DNA of 64,000 nucleotides from assembly GCF_035046485.1 (NCBI RefSeq), contig NC_085136.1:327572227-327636226 (forward strand), given 5' to 3'. Below the pieces are notes generated by a model. That model did not search any database. It was given only the letters and a program-made list of their open reading frames with translations, and had not been told where the DNA came from. The DNA comes from Aedes albopictus. Lineage: Eukaryota; Arthropoda; Insecta; Diptera; Culicidae. Made by a program: the position numbers and the translations under genes. Shown here one piece after another: positions 1 to 12,640 of the stretch; positions within the stretch are counted from its first letter, which is position 1, and each line of letters starts with the position of its first letter.

Positions 1-1430
1 GTTCCCTGGAATTTCTTATTTCTGAAGAATATCTTTCCGTAAATTTCTCGAGGAATGTCTTGCGGAACCCGTCCTTGAAATCCTTCAGGGATTTTTTAAA
101 GAAATTTTCCTAAATATGTTTAAAAAAAAGTTTTCAGCATTCTTTTCTGAAATTTCTTCCAGTGTTTCACAAGAGGTTGTCTAGATGTTTCGTAACTGCT
201 TCCTCCAGTATTTTTTCCCAGGAAACTCGTCAGCAACTGGTTTATAAATTGTTCCAAGATTTTCTCCAGCTAATTCTTGCGAAAATGGTTTTAAAATTTT
301 ATTTGAAATTTAACCTTTTTCTAGAAGTTTTTGTTATTGCTATCTCTAGGAATTGCGGCAGAAGGTTAGAAAACTTTAAGAGTCGCGTGGTCGACCCGCA
401 CCGTTAGTACTACGTTACAAAAAGCGAGTTTGTTTTTCAAAGTTTTGCACACAATGGAACAGCTTAACAACTGAAGGGCAACGAAATATATATCAAGAAT
501 TCCTCCAGCAACCAAGGACGTCAAACTATTGAAAAAATCGTTATCACCCGTTCCATGCTTTTGTATCCCAAACATATTCTCTGTAAAACAATCTTTATCG
601 TATACCAAAATACACAATCTCTACGGACGCTCGAACCTCAGTATAATTAAAAAAAAAATCCCTGCCAGAAACTCCTTCATTATCATTTTCTAAAATTTCC
701 AAAAAACTAGATTCTCGTAAAAAAAACTATCAGTGAATTTCATCAGGTAATTTTACGGAAACTGTTTCATAGACTTATTTGGAGTTCCAGTAGGAGTTTC
801 TTCCATAAAGTGCTGTTTGAATTCTCTTCATGCAGCGTTTTGCTCAGATTTGCACTAAAAAAACTCACACAATGCTGCATATATTTTTAAACGAATTATT
901 TCAGTAGAGTGTTGCGAAGAATATCCATTGTTTTTGCAAATTTCGTTACCATCTACAATAGTATAGCCCAACTCATATACTTACACCTTGTAAGCATAAT
1001 TATCATTACAGTTTCTTATAGATGCTCGTCAAATGTTTATTTTTATTTTTTCCCAATTTTTTTCATATTTTTTTAAAGAATTTTCCTACACCAAACACCT
1101 AGTGGATTTCTTCAGAACATTTTTTAAATCTCTCCAAATACGTCCTCGGGAAGTCGACAAGGAAATCATTCAGGTGTTCATCAAGGAATTACTCCAGGCA
1201 GAAAAAAATATTTCAGGAATTCCTTTCAAATTTTTTCTTCGAGTTCCTCCAGAAGTTTCTTACATAATTCCTTCTGTTTTTTCAGCAATCTCTTCAGGAA
1301 CTTGTCCAGAAATTGCTCCAAGATTTTGTACAGATATTTTCTGAGATAAAGGTTGAAAAAAATCTTTAAAAATTCGTCAGGGTTTCGCCCGGGGTTTCAG
1401 TTAGTTTGGTAACACAATCTTGAGGAAAGT
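1..1430. repeat. decayed TTCC/GGAA-rich repeat filler
   Basis: Much of this stretch is loose copies of motifs such as AATTTCTTCCAG, CTCCAGGAATT and TTCTTCAGG at roughly 20-27-bp spacing, with all frames broken by stops. It resembles an eroded version of the 23-bp minisatellite at 8.6-9.5 kb. Positions 366-640 and 840-1030 are less repetitive. Confidence 0.6.
366..617 (-). other. unidentified 83-codon open frame
   Basis: A minus-strand frame with a hydrophobic stretch around TSLVAGGILDIYFVALQLL, set between decayed repeats. Its amino-acid composition is more protein-like than the surrounding phenylalanine/serine-rich frames. I do not recognise it. It could be a relic of a transposon or gene fragment; no splice sites or promoter are evident. 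Confidence 0.15.
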
Positions 1431-1503
1431 AGCTTTGAGTACGTATCGAATGTGTTTTTATTTCTCCGAAAACTCGGTCAAAATGTTTCTCGGAATTTCT
1501 ATA

Positions 1504-1612
1504 GGGCACTGCATGAAATTCTCTCCTTCTCTTTCACTCTCACAGAAACTTTGTAAACAACAAGGCCAAGAAACGTCAAAATCCCATACAAATTCAAAAC
1601 AGTGCAGTGCCC
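1504..1612. mobile_element. 109-bp MITE with TA target duplication
   Basis: The element starts GGGCACTGCA and ends TGCAGTGCCC, a 10-bp terminal inverted repeat, and is bounded by TA on both sides (1502-1503 and 1613-1614). The interior contains CTCTCCTTCTCTTTCACTC, which I recall as common in Aedes genomes. TA duplication suggests Tc1/mariner-superfamily mobilisation. Confidence 0.7.
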
Positions 1613-1614
1613 TA

Positions 1615-1914
1615 TAGTAATTCGTCAAGAAACTCTTCCAGTAATCGTTTAGTGATTTTCTTCAGGAAATCTTACTGTTTAATTCGATACGTTTGATGTT
1701 CCATTAGGAATTCCAGGAAGTGTTTTAAGAGTTCTTTCTGTTTTTCGATCAGTACTTTCTGCAGATTCACAAGAACTTCTTCATATATTTCGAGGAAACA
1801 AGTTCAGAAACTCCTATAGGACTTTTTCCAAGACAAATTTCAAAAACTCTTCTATTTTCATCAGAAATTGGCCTTCTACTGAAACTGGGTTTTAGCTACT
1901 AAAGAATATCATAC
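1615..1914. repeat. decayed TTCC/GGAA-rich repeat filler
   Basis: Loose TTCAGGAA/TTCCAG motifs; no gene, RNA or element boundary seen. Confidence 0.5.
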
Positions 1915-2642
1915 ACTTTGATGAATTCGCAATGATAATATTCTTGATTCATTTGGGTTCGTTTTAATTTCGGAAGGATTTTTTTTTCAATTTTTATTTT
2001 TATTTTTTTACCATTTCGGCAAAAGCGCAGCTAATCAGCAATAGGTGAATCCAACGGAAGCCAACGATCCCTCCGCATCTGGTGGCAGGAATGAGAACCC
2101 TACGAAAAACATGACTCCTCCAAAAATACCATGGCGCAGCATAGGCAATGTGCACTTTTTTCACTTTTTCGTATCGAATTCCGCATCGTAGAGAAATAAA
2201 CGAGCACTTTTTGGAAAGAAAATTTAATCCTCTTTCAGATGCGCTTAGATCCAGTTGGTACTTACAAACAATTTATGTGATTAATTTGAGGAGCTCTTGC
2301 TATGCCTCCGGAGGGCGATCTTCCGGATTTTTTATTAGCTGGCCAATCCGATGTCTGTCGGCGTGGGCATCAAGAATGACGATAATGGAAGCCATTGCAA
2401 ATGGAAAATAGCAACTTCTAGAGCAAAACATGAGTAAATTTTGACGACAAAAAATTGATTTTTTTATGTAAACAAGCGATTTTCTCCTTATCTCACCAAG
2501 CGCCTCTACAATTGGGGGTCATCTGGATTAGCCTATACTGTGCTGAGTGTAGTTCAATTGCGGATACCTCCAGGATCTTTTAGTATTGGAACTGTTTTTA
2601 ATTTATTCGGGTAAATCTAATTTGAAAAGTTTTTTCATTTTC
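1915..2642 (+). repeat. dispersed repeat, long copy
   Basis: The ends match 4950-5190: about 125 bp at the left (through TTTCGGCAAAAGCGCAGCTA) and about 90 bp at the right (from CGGATACCTCCAGGAT to GAAAAGTTTTTTCAT). The centre, about 2041-2545, is present only here. It is GC-richer and includes an 87-codon open frame (2148-2411) that I do not recognise. The family is unknown. Confidence 0.6.
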
Positions 2643-2699
2643 AAATTTGAAATTTTTGATGTTTTGATTTCTATTGAAATCATTGAAAATTGCCATGTC

Positions 2700-3340
2700 T
2701 TGATCAAGGTTTTTTTTTCCAAAAACTCACCCAGGAATAACTGAAACATTTCTTCATAAAAAACGTATTTTCCTAGAATTTCTTCAAGAATTCTTCCTAA
2801 AACAGTATTTGTGAGGATTTCTCAGCAACTCTTTCATGAATATTTGCTGAAAATCCTAAAGCTTTTCTCTAGAATTTCAGCATGCTTGATGGAATTTATT
2901 AGGAAAATGCTCCATGAAGTGCTACACGAGTTTTGTTTGGATTTCAATTCGCATTTTTTTAGATATACAATAATAAAATCCCACAAGGGATTTTTAATAT
3001 TTCCAGAAGTTTGTCAAAAATTTCTGAAGTATTTTTTCATCAATTTCTTGAGGATTCTCTCATTTTGAGATCCTTTCTGAAATAGTTTGAGTAAGCTTGG
3101 AAAGCTTATATTTAGGAATTTCTCAAGGAGTGCCTTCAAGAACAGGTTCAAAATTCGTACCGGAATATATGTATTTTTTTTCCCAAATTTCTTCAGAAAA
3201 TACTTAGACAATGTTTTCTTGAATTTCTACAGAAATTCTTCCAGGAACTCTCCCAGAAATCGCTTAATGAATTTCTTAAGAAAATCTACTGGAAATTGTT
3301 AATTGGATATATTTGAAGTTGTTCGAGTTTTGTAAATTTG
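2700..3340. repeat. decayed TTCC/GGAA-rich repeat filler
   Basis: Runs of TTTCTCAAGGA, CTTCCAGGAAC and similar motifs; short frames are rich in Phe, Ser, Lys and Asn only because of this composition. Confidence 0.6.
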
Positions 3341-3404
3341 CATAAGTACTTCTTTATATATTTTTTACCGGCATCAGTTTACAAACTCGTTTAAGAGTAT
3401 TCAT

Positions 3405-3560
3405 TATGCTAAATCTACGATCAACGGTATCATGACGCATCTTATTTTTGCCATTCAAGTGTACATCAAAGTACTGCTTCCACCATTCAATCACCTAGAC
3501 TATGGTTTTATTAATGTTTTCATCGAACATGTCTTTGTTCGGAGCCGCTGACTCGGTTGA
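3405..3560 (-). pseudogene. non-LTR retrotransposon relic (endonuclease-RT linker)
   Basis: Minus-strand translation gives MFDENINKTIV, a stop, then VIEWWKQYFDVHLNGKNKM. A W-K-x-[YH]-F-x-x-L-N-G segment is typical of the region between endonuclease and reverse transcriptase in non-LTR elements. The frame has a stop and no flanking domains remain. It is a short dead fragment. Confidence 0.45.
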
Positions 3561-3757
3561 TAATGTTGCATTTCAAGTTTAAGTTCATATTATTAAAGTT
3601 TATATTACGAAGCTTCATCTCGATTTTATATGAGCACAAATCTATAGAACCAAAATACAGTTTCAGCTAAAAAATAATCTATTTCTTCTTTATCGCCATT
3701 TATCCTTTAGTTTTACTGATTTCCGCTCTTGAAACTTAGAAGTGTGGTCTCGTTATA

Positions 3758-4677
3758 CAGGGGATGGCCAAAATGTTTGGGATAGGCAACTTTTTTTCTC
3801 TCACAAAAAAGTTCAACATGCTATAACTTTTCATAGAGTGCATCAAAAAATCTCAAATTTTGACTGTATGTCAACCTATTATATGTGCATCATTGGTACA
3901 AATTTGGGCTCGATTGATTAATCTTTCGCAAAGTAAGAATCGATCGGGTAAACACTATTTTTTAGACAACTCATTTTTGAGCTGTCATATCTCGGAAACC
4001 AGTGAACCGAATTGAATGAAATTTTGAACGTACACTAACAATATGCATATGCTTCACAAACTATTAAAACATAGGTACTTTTCCAAAGTTAAAAAAAGTT
4101 ATCATGGATTGACACTTTTTGGATTTTTCTCGAAAAAATGTAATTTTTTTACATCAATGTCAATAAATTTTAGTGTTGATATCCAAAGATTTTCCACTTC
4201 TGTTCTCAAGTTATCTCTAATCAGATGTATTAGAGCCTATTTAGATTGAAGAAAGAACAAAATAGTAATTTTTGTGTGGTATTGTAAATTTGACTGATTT
4301 TCCTGTATATGGGTAAAAATTTCAACCCGGTATAACTTAATTTGCCATGAGAAAATATTATATTTTATTACGTCGTATTAAGTATCAATATATTGTTGAT
4401 AAACGTTAAAAAATTCATTCAATTCGGTTCACTGGTTTCCGAGATATGACAGTTCAAAAAATAGTTGTCTAAATAATAGTGTTTTACCCGAACGGTTCTA
4501 ACTTCGCGAAAAATCAATCAATCGAGCCCAAATTTGTACCAATGATGCACATATAATAGGTTGACAAACAGTCAAAATTTGAGATTTTTTGATGCACTGT
4601 ATGAAAAGTTACAGCATGTTATTTTTTTTTGTGGGAGAAAAAAAGTTGCCTATCCCAAATATTTTGGCCGTCCCCTG
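3758..4677. mobile_element. 920-bp foldback element, TA duplication
   Basis: The left end CAGGGGATGGCCAAAAT and right end ATTTTGGCCGTCCCCTG are inverted copies, flanked by TA (3756-3757, 4678-4679). The inverted arms are about 275 bp each (to about 4032 and from about 4402), with a unique centre. The arms include matching CCAGTGAACCGAATTGAATG-like segments. There is no transposase frame, so it is non-autonomous, probably Tc1/mariner-related. Confidence 0.85.
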
Positions 4678-4949
4678 TAGCTTCACAGCTTTCTTAACCA
4701 CTGTATCAGGAAGTGGGAATATGTCTCCAACAAATAATTTATAACTATGTGCCTTTTTCATAAATGAAGAGGTGAGCAATGGTACTGGCCATGTCCTTAC
4801 AATAATATTGAAAAGAAAATCATTGAGACTCATTGTGCACTGCATAGATCCACGTATCGCAACTCTCCTGACTAAGTCATGTCAAGTATTTTTTGTTTAT
4901 AAATACTATCATCAACTTTGAAAGAGTGACGGTTTGACGCTAAGTCGCT

Positions 4950-5190
4950 TTATGATGATTTCGTAATGAAAATGTTCTTGAGTCATTTAGGTCTTTTTAA
5001 TTTCGAAAGATTTTTTTTTATTTTCAAATTTTTATTTTTATTTTTTTATTATTTCGGCAAAAGCGCAACTAATCAGAAAAACTCATGATTGGTTCGATTG
5101 CAAATAGCTCCAGGATTTTTTTTTCGTATTGGAACTTTCCTTGATTTATTTTGGTGAATCTAATTTAAAAAGTTTTTTTTCATACCCATT
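4950..5190 (+). repeat. dispersed repeat, short copy
   Basis: Matches the two ends of 1915-2642 but lacks about 505 bp of its middle. The junction is between AAAAGCGCAACTAATCAG and GCAAATAGCTCCAGG. Confidence 0.6.
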
Positions 5191-5700
5191 TTTTTTTGTA
5201 TCCTATTGACATTACACGTAGATATTCAGTTTGGCCATGCTGAGGAGGACGAGCTCATTTTTTTATGGAATTGCTCTTGTTTTCTGCTGAGAGCTCTAAT
5301 TTGAAATGGTTTATATTTATATTGAATGTTCCTTATTGTCAAGCAAACCACCTTTATTGTTATACTTCTGACTAGTTCGGTACTCGATTTGTAAATTCCT
5401 TGATCTGTTATCAGCATCAAATCTTCTACAGTTGATGTTAGTTTTTTTCCTTATGATTATTATTCCTTAAATAGATACGCTGTACAATATGAACCACTTC
5501 AGTGTGCTATGCTAGAAGTTGCAATACAAGCTTTACATACAGAACTTTCAAAAACTTCTCCCCAGGACTCAACTTTTTAAGTGCAATAATTGCCTATCAA
5601 CAGAACTAGTTGTCAAAAAAACGACAAAAACTTCAAACCATCTTCAACAGCAATGAACAAGCGCAGCAAAACCGAAAAGGCGAAAAAAAAATCAACAAGC
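5191..5700. other. AT-rich intergenic or intronic stretch
   Basis: No gene, RNA, clean repeat or element end was seen here. Confidence 0.4.
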
Positions 5701-6330
5701 ACTAATAGCGTCCAGTTGGCAGGCAGCATTTAGCTCAGAAATTGTGATGTCTGGCTTTTCTTTCCTCTTCCCTGTACTGGGACTGGGAGGTGAAACGACA
5801 AAAAAAGTTTCCTCTTCTATCTCCACATAGCTTGATCGCCTCTTCAGTAAACCTAGTGTTCCATCGTGTCATACCTAGCAGTTGGCCAACTGCATCCTTT
5901 ATCTCGTTTGCCATCGATTGTTCTTCAGTTGGATGTGGAACAAGAAAGGCGAACGGTGAACGGCGAACGGACGGTGAGGACGGAATAACATTTCGTTCAT
6001 TCAATGAGTTTTGGTGCACGGCGACACGACGCGACGGTACGGTGTTTGTCCGATGTCCCACGAGATATATCCCAATTTTCGATGAGCCACCGCTCTCTTC
6101 TGGTTCGTTGTGGGATGTTTTTCACACTACTGCTGATGAGGGGGCCGGATCTTCCACCTGATGACGCTGACAGTGCTGCCTCGTGCTACTTTTTTTTGCT
6201 TTGGAAAGAGATCGATTTGTTGGGATATGCAAAAAGTGCTTCTCGGTGGGAAATGGGGGTCTGAAGATGAGTGACGGGGAGTTTGGGGAGAACTGTGCCT
6301 TCCAAAAAATCGATCTGAGAACTAAAAAAC
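5701..6330. other. GC-richer single-copy block
   Basis: Overlapping open frames on both strands (for example minus 5735-6061) reflect balanced composition rather than a recognised protein. The minus frame contains MANEIKDAVGQLLG followed by a GTATGA that could be a donor, but I know no family for it. It may be a conserved intronic regulatory block or an unrecognised exon. Confidence 0.3.
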
Positions 6331-8500
6331 AACCTCTTTAGGTTAGTACAGAGCTTATATGCCATTGTTGACGACAATGAAGCCTGATACAATGTAGAAT
6401 ATGTAGGTTAATGTGGAAAAGAACAAGTGGAAGTATTGATGATGCATTCGCTCGCCCACCGCTGGGTTCCACTGAGTTTGAATGGTTTGGAATAGAAATC
6501 AATTTATCAATTTTTCCTATCAAATGTACACACAAGAGATAAAATGACCCAACTAACAATCACTCATTTTACAAGCGCCTTCACGACGAATTGATTCAGC
6601 ATGATGCTGAATAACATTTGGATAATTTTCAGGCACAACCTTTGTTCGGGTTTTGTTCACACAAATTTGGAGAAACTATAAAGCATAGTGTTGGTACCAA
6701 CTGAACTGTTTGTTGTTAAATCGTTTTACAACTATAAAATAAAGCTGTTATTTAGCTCTAGCAAAAGTGATTAAAAACAAATAAAATACAAAATTTTTCA
6801 ATTAACACGAGAGTTTATGATTGGAACTTAATGCTATGAACAAATATTGTGAAATAATAACTACACATAAATTTACCTAAACCCAGATTCAAACTGGAGA
6901 CCCGTCGATTGCCAGCCGCATGCCTTCCTATCTGCGCCATCCTAGAGATGATGAATTGCAGCGCTCAAATCAAAACATAAACTTCCCAAAGTTTGATAAT
7001 GATCAGACTTCAACTCCTATTCAGCAGTGGTGAATTAGCACAGACATTATGGTTAACGACTTAACAACAGATTAATTCAGCTGTTTTTTCATCATCATTT
7101 TTTCATTCTGAGTCGAAGTATGATAAAACGAAAGCGCTTATTGGACATGTGAAAAACACATTATACAGATACATGTGCTAATTTTTACATGAACTTAACA
7201 AGAAGCAGATAAAAAGTCATGTTAAACTATGCTGTAAAGGAATTACTGTGAGTCGAATAAAAATCTTATTAAACGCTTGAAAAGTGTTTTAAATTATCAT
7301 TGTTAATATCAGTACGAAAAGTTGAACATTTGCTACTTTTTCAATTGGAATAGCATTTGTACAGTAATGTGTAGAGCATAATTTTAGTTCAGCTATAATT
7401 GCTATTATAAAGCAACAATTCAGCATACATGCTTGTTTGCGGCTGGCGATTGTTAGTTGGGGAAAAACTTCGATATAGTTCATTTTACTTCTGTCTCCCT
7501 ATAACGATTTTCCGTTTTTTTATCTCTTGATTTGTAGTGGGACGATCGGTTGCTCGGACGACGAAAAAACAAAGTCCCGAACAAATTATGTCTTCCATCA
7601 ATCAAAATTTGGCCACAGTGTCTTTGTGCGGTTGTGAGTTGTCACTTTTCTACAGGAAACTCTCATACATTCTTTGGATTTTTATTTTGTGCCATCAAAT
7701 ACATGAATATTTGAGTACTTCATGGCAGAGCAGAGATGGCGGTTGATGGTGCCTCGACGAAGAAATAAATGGGATAAATTTGTCAGTGCAGAAACAGTGG
7801 CGTAGGTTTGGTAGGAGCATATGCAAACATCTTCACAATTTCATAGTTTTAGGCGTGATCGGGCTACTTTATCGATCAACTTCCAATTGGCCATTAAGAG
7901 CTAAGACTGTCGAAAACAAAAAAGCATGACTACAAAATTGCCGGCCACGCTTTTCCCCCGTTGAAGGTGTGCTCAATGCTCAAACAACCCGACTGTGACC
8001 GTTTCTCTGCCAAAACCAGTAAGGTTTGGTGGTGCTGCGCGGCAGAGACTTTATATGCACTCCATTACTGTTATTGATGTGTTCATAATTGAATTAATAT
8101 TTCAAACGAAGCATCGGTTTTCCGGCCGGAGGCAGCGAAGACACAGTTAGTGGTTTCCACGGAATAACACAAGAACGCAACGGTGGGAAAAGCAAATTGA
8201 GTACCGGGAGATGGTTTCTCATTTCGACCGACCGGAGGCTGGCTGCTGCGGATGATGCTCGATGATTGGTGATATTCTCTCCTCGGAAAGTCACCGTATC
8301 CGATTGCTGCTGCTGCATGTGTTTGAAGTTCGGTGGAAAGTCGTTGTCAATTGAGCAAGCGATGCTTCGGGGAAGTTTAATCAAAATTGTGACAAAAATG
8401 GTAAACGTTTGAAAAAAAAAATGATTGAGAAGCATAACAATCTTCTATCATCTAAGCTTTTCTTCTCCATGTTTCCATTGTCTGTCTTCCTATGTTTTTC
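6331..8500. other. mostly single-copy non-coding DNA
   Basis: Apart from the tRNA-like relic at 6876-6943 there is no feature I can name. The block near 8100-8400 is GC-richer, with a CTGCTGCTG run giving four Gln on the minus strand. No recognised domain. Confidence 0.35.
6876..6943 (-). pseudogene. tRNA-like relic or SINE head
   Basis: The minus strand reads GGATGGCGCAGATAGGAAGG, later CGGCTGGCAATCGAC, and ends with CCAG-TTTGAAT-CTGG. It has an A-box-like start, an anticodon-loop-like TGGCAAT and a T-arm with a 4-bp stem. Acceptor ends do not pair, so it is a tRNA-derived repeat or tRNA pseudogene rather than a working tRNA. Confidence 0.5.
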
Positions 8501-8518
8501 AAGAGAAATATCTACGGA

Positions 8519-9600
8519 TATTGAAGACGAAATTATTCGGCATTTCCAGAGAAAACTCTTTGAAAGTTCCTGAGGATTAATTCTCAAAAATTTCCAGGGA
8601 AAATTCTACAGAATTAACAGAAAAAAACCTCTAGAATTTCTAGAGGAAATTTTCAGGGGAAATTTCCCGGAATTTCCAGAATTCCTGCTTCATCGGACAT
8701 TTTTCGGAATTTTCAAAGGAAATTCCTCGGAAGTTCAATAGGATTTTTTTTTGAATTTCCAGAGGAAATTTTTCGAAAATTCCAGAAATTTTTCATTCCA
8801 GAAAGTCTTTGAAATTTCCAGAGAAAATTCTTTGAAACTTCCAGATGAAATTCTTAGAAATTTCCAGAGGAAAATCTTCGAAATTTCCAGGGGAAATTCT
8901 TCGAAATTTCCAGAGAAATTCTCCGGAATTTCCAAGGGAAATTCTCCGGAATTTCCAGGGTAAATTCTCCGGAATTTCCAGGGGAAATTCTCCGGAATTT
9001 CCAGGGGAAATTCTCCGGAATTTCCAGGGGAAATTCTCCGGAATTTCCAGGGGAAATTCTCCGGAATTTCCAGGGGAAATTCTCCGCTATTCGGAATTTC
9101 CAAGGAAAATTCTCCGGAATTTCCAGGGGAAATTCTACGGAATTTCCAAGGGAAACTCACCGAAATTTTCAAGGGAAATTCTCCGAAATTTACAAGGGAA
9201 ACTCTCCGAAATTTCCAAGGGAAACTCTCCGGAATTTACAGGGCGAATTCTTCGTAATTTTCAGGGAAAATTCTCCAGAATTCCCAGGATAAATTCTTCA
9301 GAATTTCCAGAAAAGTTCCTTGGAATTTTCCGAGGGAATTCTCCGGATTTTCCATGGAAACTTTGCCGGATTTATTTCTGAAAATTCTCCGGAATTTTAC
9401 GAAAAAAATATCAGAAATTTCCAAAGTATATTCTATGAAATTTCCAGAGTAATATTCAAAATTTTCAGAGGATTTTTTTTCGGAATTTCTAAAGGAAAAT
9501 CTTCGGAATTTTCAGATGAAATTCTTTGAAATTTCCAAATGGATCTCCTCCAAATTTTCAAATGAAATTTCCTTGAATTTCTTGGGAAATGTCAGTGGAA
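8519..9600. repeat. 23-bp minisatellite (GGAATTTCC type)
   Basis: The clean core is about 8930-9100. Its 23-bp unit comprises GGAATTTCC, AGG, GGAAATTC and TCC. GAATTTCC and GGAAATTC form an 8-bp stem around a 3-nt AGG loop. Copies become degenerate toward both edges. Long open frames on both strands repeat every 23 residues (for example FPGEILRNFQGKFSGIS) because 3 x 23 bp is 23 codons. Confidence 0.9.
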
Positions 9601-9699
9601 ATTAAAGACGAAATTTAGAATTCAGTGGACGTTCACAGTAATTTTCAGAGAGCTTCCAGATGACCACTTGGATTTCCATACTTAACTGAAACCATTTTT

Positions 9700-10640
9700 A
9701 TCAGTATCTAAAGTAAGCTTCTGAAGCTTACAAAAAAAATTTCACTGACTTTTGAAGAGGATCCTGAAATAAATTTTAAGGTTATCAGACTTGTTCATTT
9801 TTAGATGAACCCGAAAAGGACAAGTTTGAGTTATGTAGGTTTGGGTATTTAAAGCTTCTATTAAAAAAAACTTAGGGACCTCAACTTATTTTTTTTTTTG
9901 AGTCCAGAATAATCTCAACGAAACACAATCCTGATGAAGTTTTCTGCGTAGGTTTCCATGTGAATGCTTTGAGAGATTCCCAGTTTTATTATGGAAATGT
10001 TCGTGAAGAATTTATATGAATATTTCCGGACTACCACCAAGCATTCGTTCTTTTAAAACTCTCCTGGACTCTTTAATAAAAGTCATCTAGAAGTTGCAAC
10101 GGAACTCTAAACGGGCGTTCCTTCAGCAATTCCTCCAGGATTTTTATAGGACATTTCTCCTGTGGTTGTTTCGGAAATTTTATTTATTATTTATTATTTA
10201 AAGCTTTCTGCAATTTCATCGTAAGTTCCTTCAAACGATCCTTTGAAAAATTCTTCACAAGTTTCTGGGAAAAATCTTCCAGAAACTCCTTTGAAAAGTT
10301 TTGAAATTCTGAAATAACTTTTGGACAGATTTTCAAAGAAACTTCTTGAAAATTCTCTTCATTAATAATTGGAGATTTCTGAGAAATAACAGAAAGAACT
10401 GGAGAACTCCAGGAGGATTCTCCGAAGAAGCTGTTGAGGAAATTTCGGTGAAACTTTTTTTGACAGACAAAGAAACTCTATAAAGGATTTTCTGAAGATA
10501 CTGATGAAAGAATTTCCGAAAGAATTCATGCAAATTTTGGTGGAACTAAAAGGGGACCTTCCTTAAAGTTTTTCAATTTTTTTTAAAACATTCCCGCAAG
10601 AAATTTCCTCAAGAACTGTTAGATTTTCATATTTCCTGAT
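9700..10640. repeat. decayed TTCC/GGAA-rich repeat filler
   Basis: Degenerate versions of the neighbouring array motif, such as TTCCTCCAGGATTT, with no intact unit run. Confidence 0.5.
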
Positions 10641-10800
10641 AAACTATTTTCTTTCCTTCTAATTTTTCTATCGTCCCATTTAGGGCTTAAAGCGATTTTT
10701 GTGACCCACTCGCTTTCGATTTCGAAGTGTGAAAAGTACCTGAACAGTACAAAACCTGTTTAAAATTGGTTTTAGAAGATTAAAGAAAACAAACGTGAAT

Positions 10801-11010
10801 AACTCATAGTGGCTCCAAAAGAGGAGCTCTCCTATAAAATTGATGTGTGTAAATCCATCCAGATCTTATAGCGGTTCTCACTAACTCATCGTAACCATTT
10901 GAAGCCCAGTTAAAATTTTTAAATAACCAAGACAGTTTTTCTATATTTTTTTTTCGAGATGTCAAGATCCTATTTTGTTTGAATTTGTTTGACAGAACAT
11001 TCATTTTCAT
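10801..11010. repeat. fragment sharing the GTGGCTCCAAAAGAGGAGC motif
   Basis: The motif at 10808-10826 recurs in the repeat copies near 16.7, 17.4 and 23.9 kb. The minus strand has a 68-codon open frame of no recognised family. Confidence 0.35.
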
Positions 11011-11039
11011 AATCTTTTAAACTTATTATCGTCGGACTT

Positions 11040-11430
11040 CCTGTCTGCGTTACTGTCTTATCTTTTCAGCGCTTCATTTTTTTTCTCTTCGGTTTTCTGT
11101 TTTTCTCTATTTCTTATCTTTCTACCTTCTTATCATCATATCTTCTCATCTCTCTGTTTTGTTGTTTTCCTGTTTTTGTACCATCCTACTTTTCCTTTCT
11201 GTTTATTTTCTTATTTTCCTTGTTTCTCTCTGTCTTTATATATTCCCATTTTCCTAGTTATTTTTATTTTTATATCGTCTTGCCATCTTGTTCTCAAATC
11301 TTTCTAACTGCCTTCTTTTTGGTAATCTTCTGCCTTTCTTTCTTCCTATATATCTATCTTTCCGTTAAATAATCTCACTGCGTCCTTATTTCCCCATTTT
11401 TTTCCTGCCTTCATGCCTCCCATTTACAAT
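11040..11430 (+). repeat. pyrimidine-rich low-complexity tract
   Basis: About 390 bp dominated by C and T on the plus strand, with loose repeats such as TTCTTATCTTTCT and CTTCTTATC. The strand asymmetry is strong. No gene seen. Confidence 0.7.
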
Positions 11431-11449
11431 TCCACACGATATTTGCGAT

Positions 11450-12640
11450 CCAGCTGCTTTTGATTCGAAGAGAAGAATTCAAAATTTCCTAAACCAAATT
11501 CCTGGCAGCCATATGCGGGCAAGACATATTGTGAGAAGCTGCTTTTCGTCCGTCGTCGATGAGGAAAAATATGTCTAACAAAGAAACACATGAAAATACG
11601 GCGGTGTGTGCAGGTTAGTTGAGATATTCACGCGAACTCGGTTTTATGAAGCTTCACTGATTCAAGGTCTACATGAGGGAGGTTGAGGCCCAGCGGGATT
11701 TTTTTTTTCCTCTCGCACAGGTAAGGCTGGGAGATTTCTGGGCTTCTGTTTGGGATGCTTTTGAGGGAAAGTCTGAAGCAACGATGTTGGTTGGTTGGAT
11801 ACAAAGTTGATAATGTAGTGAGCCTTGTAGGTATGGCTGATTTTACGATTGAGAAGGAAGAAAGCACAGGTGTTAAGATAACATTTAGCTTTATTCTTGT
11901 TGCGTGTGTACCGCAAATTTTCATTTGATGCAAGGTCTCGTGAGACTTCGGCAAGCGAAAAACACACATGTTTCATGTTGAGATTCCACCCCCGACTGCT
12001 TCAATGGTGGCTACAACTTTAAGCTGAATATTCCCCATTAATCGAAAATCATCCAACTCCGAGTAAAACTAGTTAGTGACAATTTCACTCGAGTCCCATT
12101 TCAAGTAGCTGTGTTTGTCGGACGACAGTCATTTGCCTAACCCGGTAACAGCTCTCTAGGGGGCCCTTCAGCTGGAACGAGAGCGAGAGCACTCTTCCAA
12201 TCGAGTACACATAAATTATTGAAATATTTTAATTATACTTATGGCAATATTTATGTATGTAAATTTCATGTAAATTAATGTTTGTGCTCTCGTTTTTTCC
12301 CTTCTTTTTTTTCAAATTCCTCCTTCAACTATTCACTGGAAACTGGGCTACCGAAGCCGTAGCAGCGGTGGTGAGAGTTGACCGACAACAGCCAGCGCCC
12401 GCCGTCCGGTACCAAGCTACTCACAGGTGAAAACGGTAGTTAGTAACAACTCCTTCGCAGTCCGGCTACCTCGCCCCCCTTCCACGCAAAATGGAAAACT
12501 GCGGCAATGTCATACCGGCAACAATCGACGACGAGCGCCGGTCACCCGATTGGAGAAGGATTTGAAAAAATACACTGATATACCTCTATTTTGTGGAAGG
12601 TTGTACCATCTGAGAAAGCAAACATAAGCCATGTAAGCAA
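11450..12640. other. single-copy block
   Basis: GC-richer, non-repetitive DNA with only short overlapping frames on both strands. No protein domain or RNA gene recognised. Confidence 0.35.

Noticed and set aside
8735..9381. 145- and 178-codon proteins on opposite strands
   Set aside because: Both are translations of the 23-bp GGAATTTCC minisatellite.
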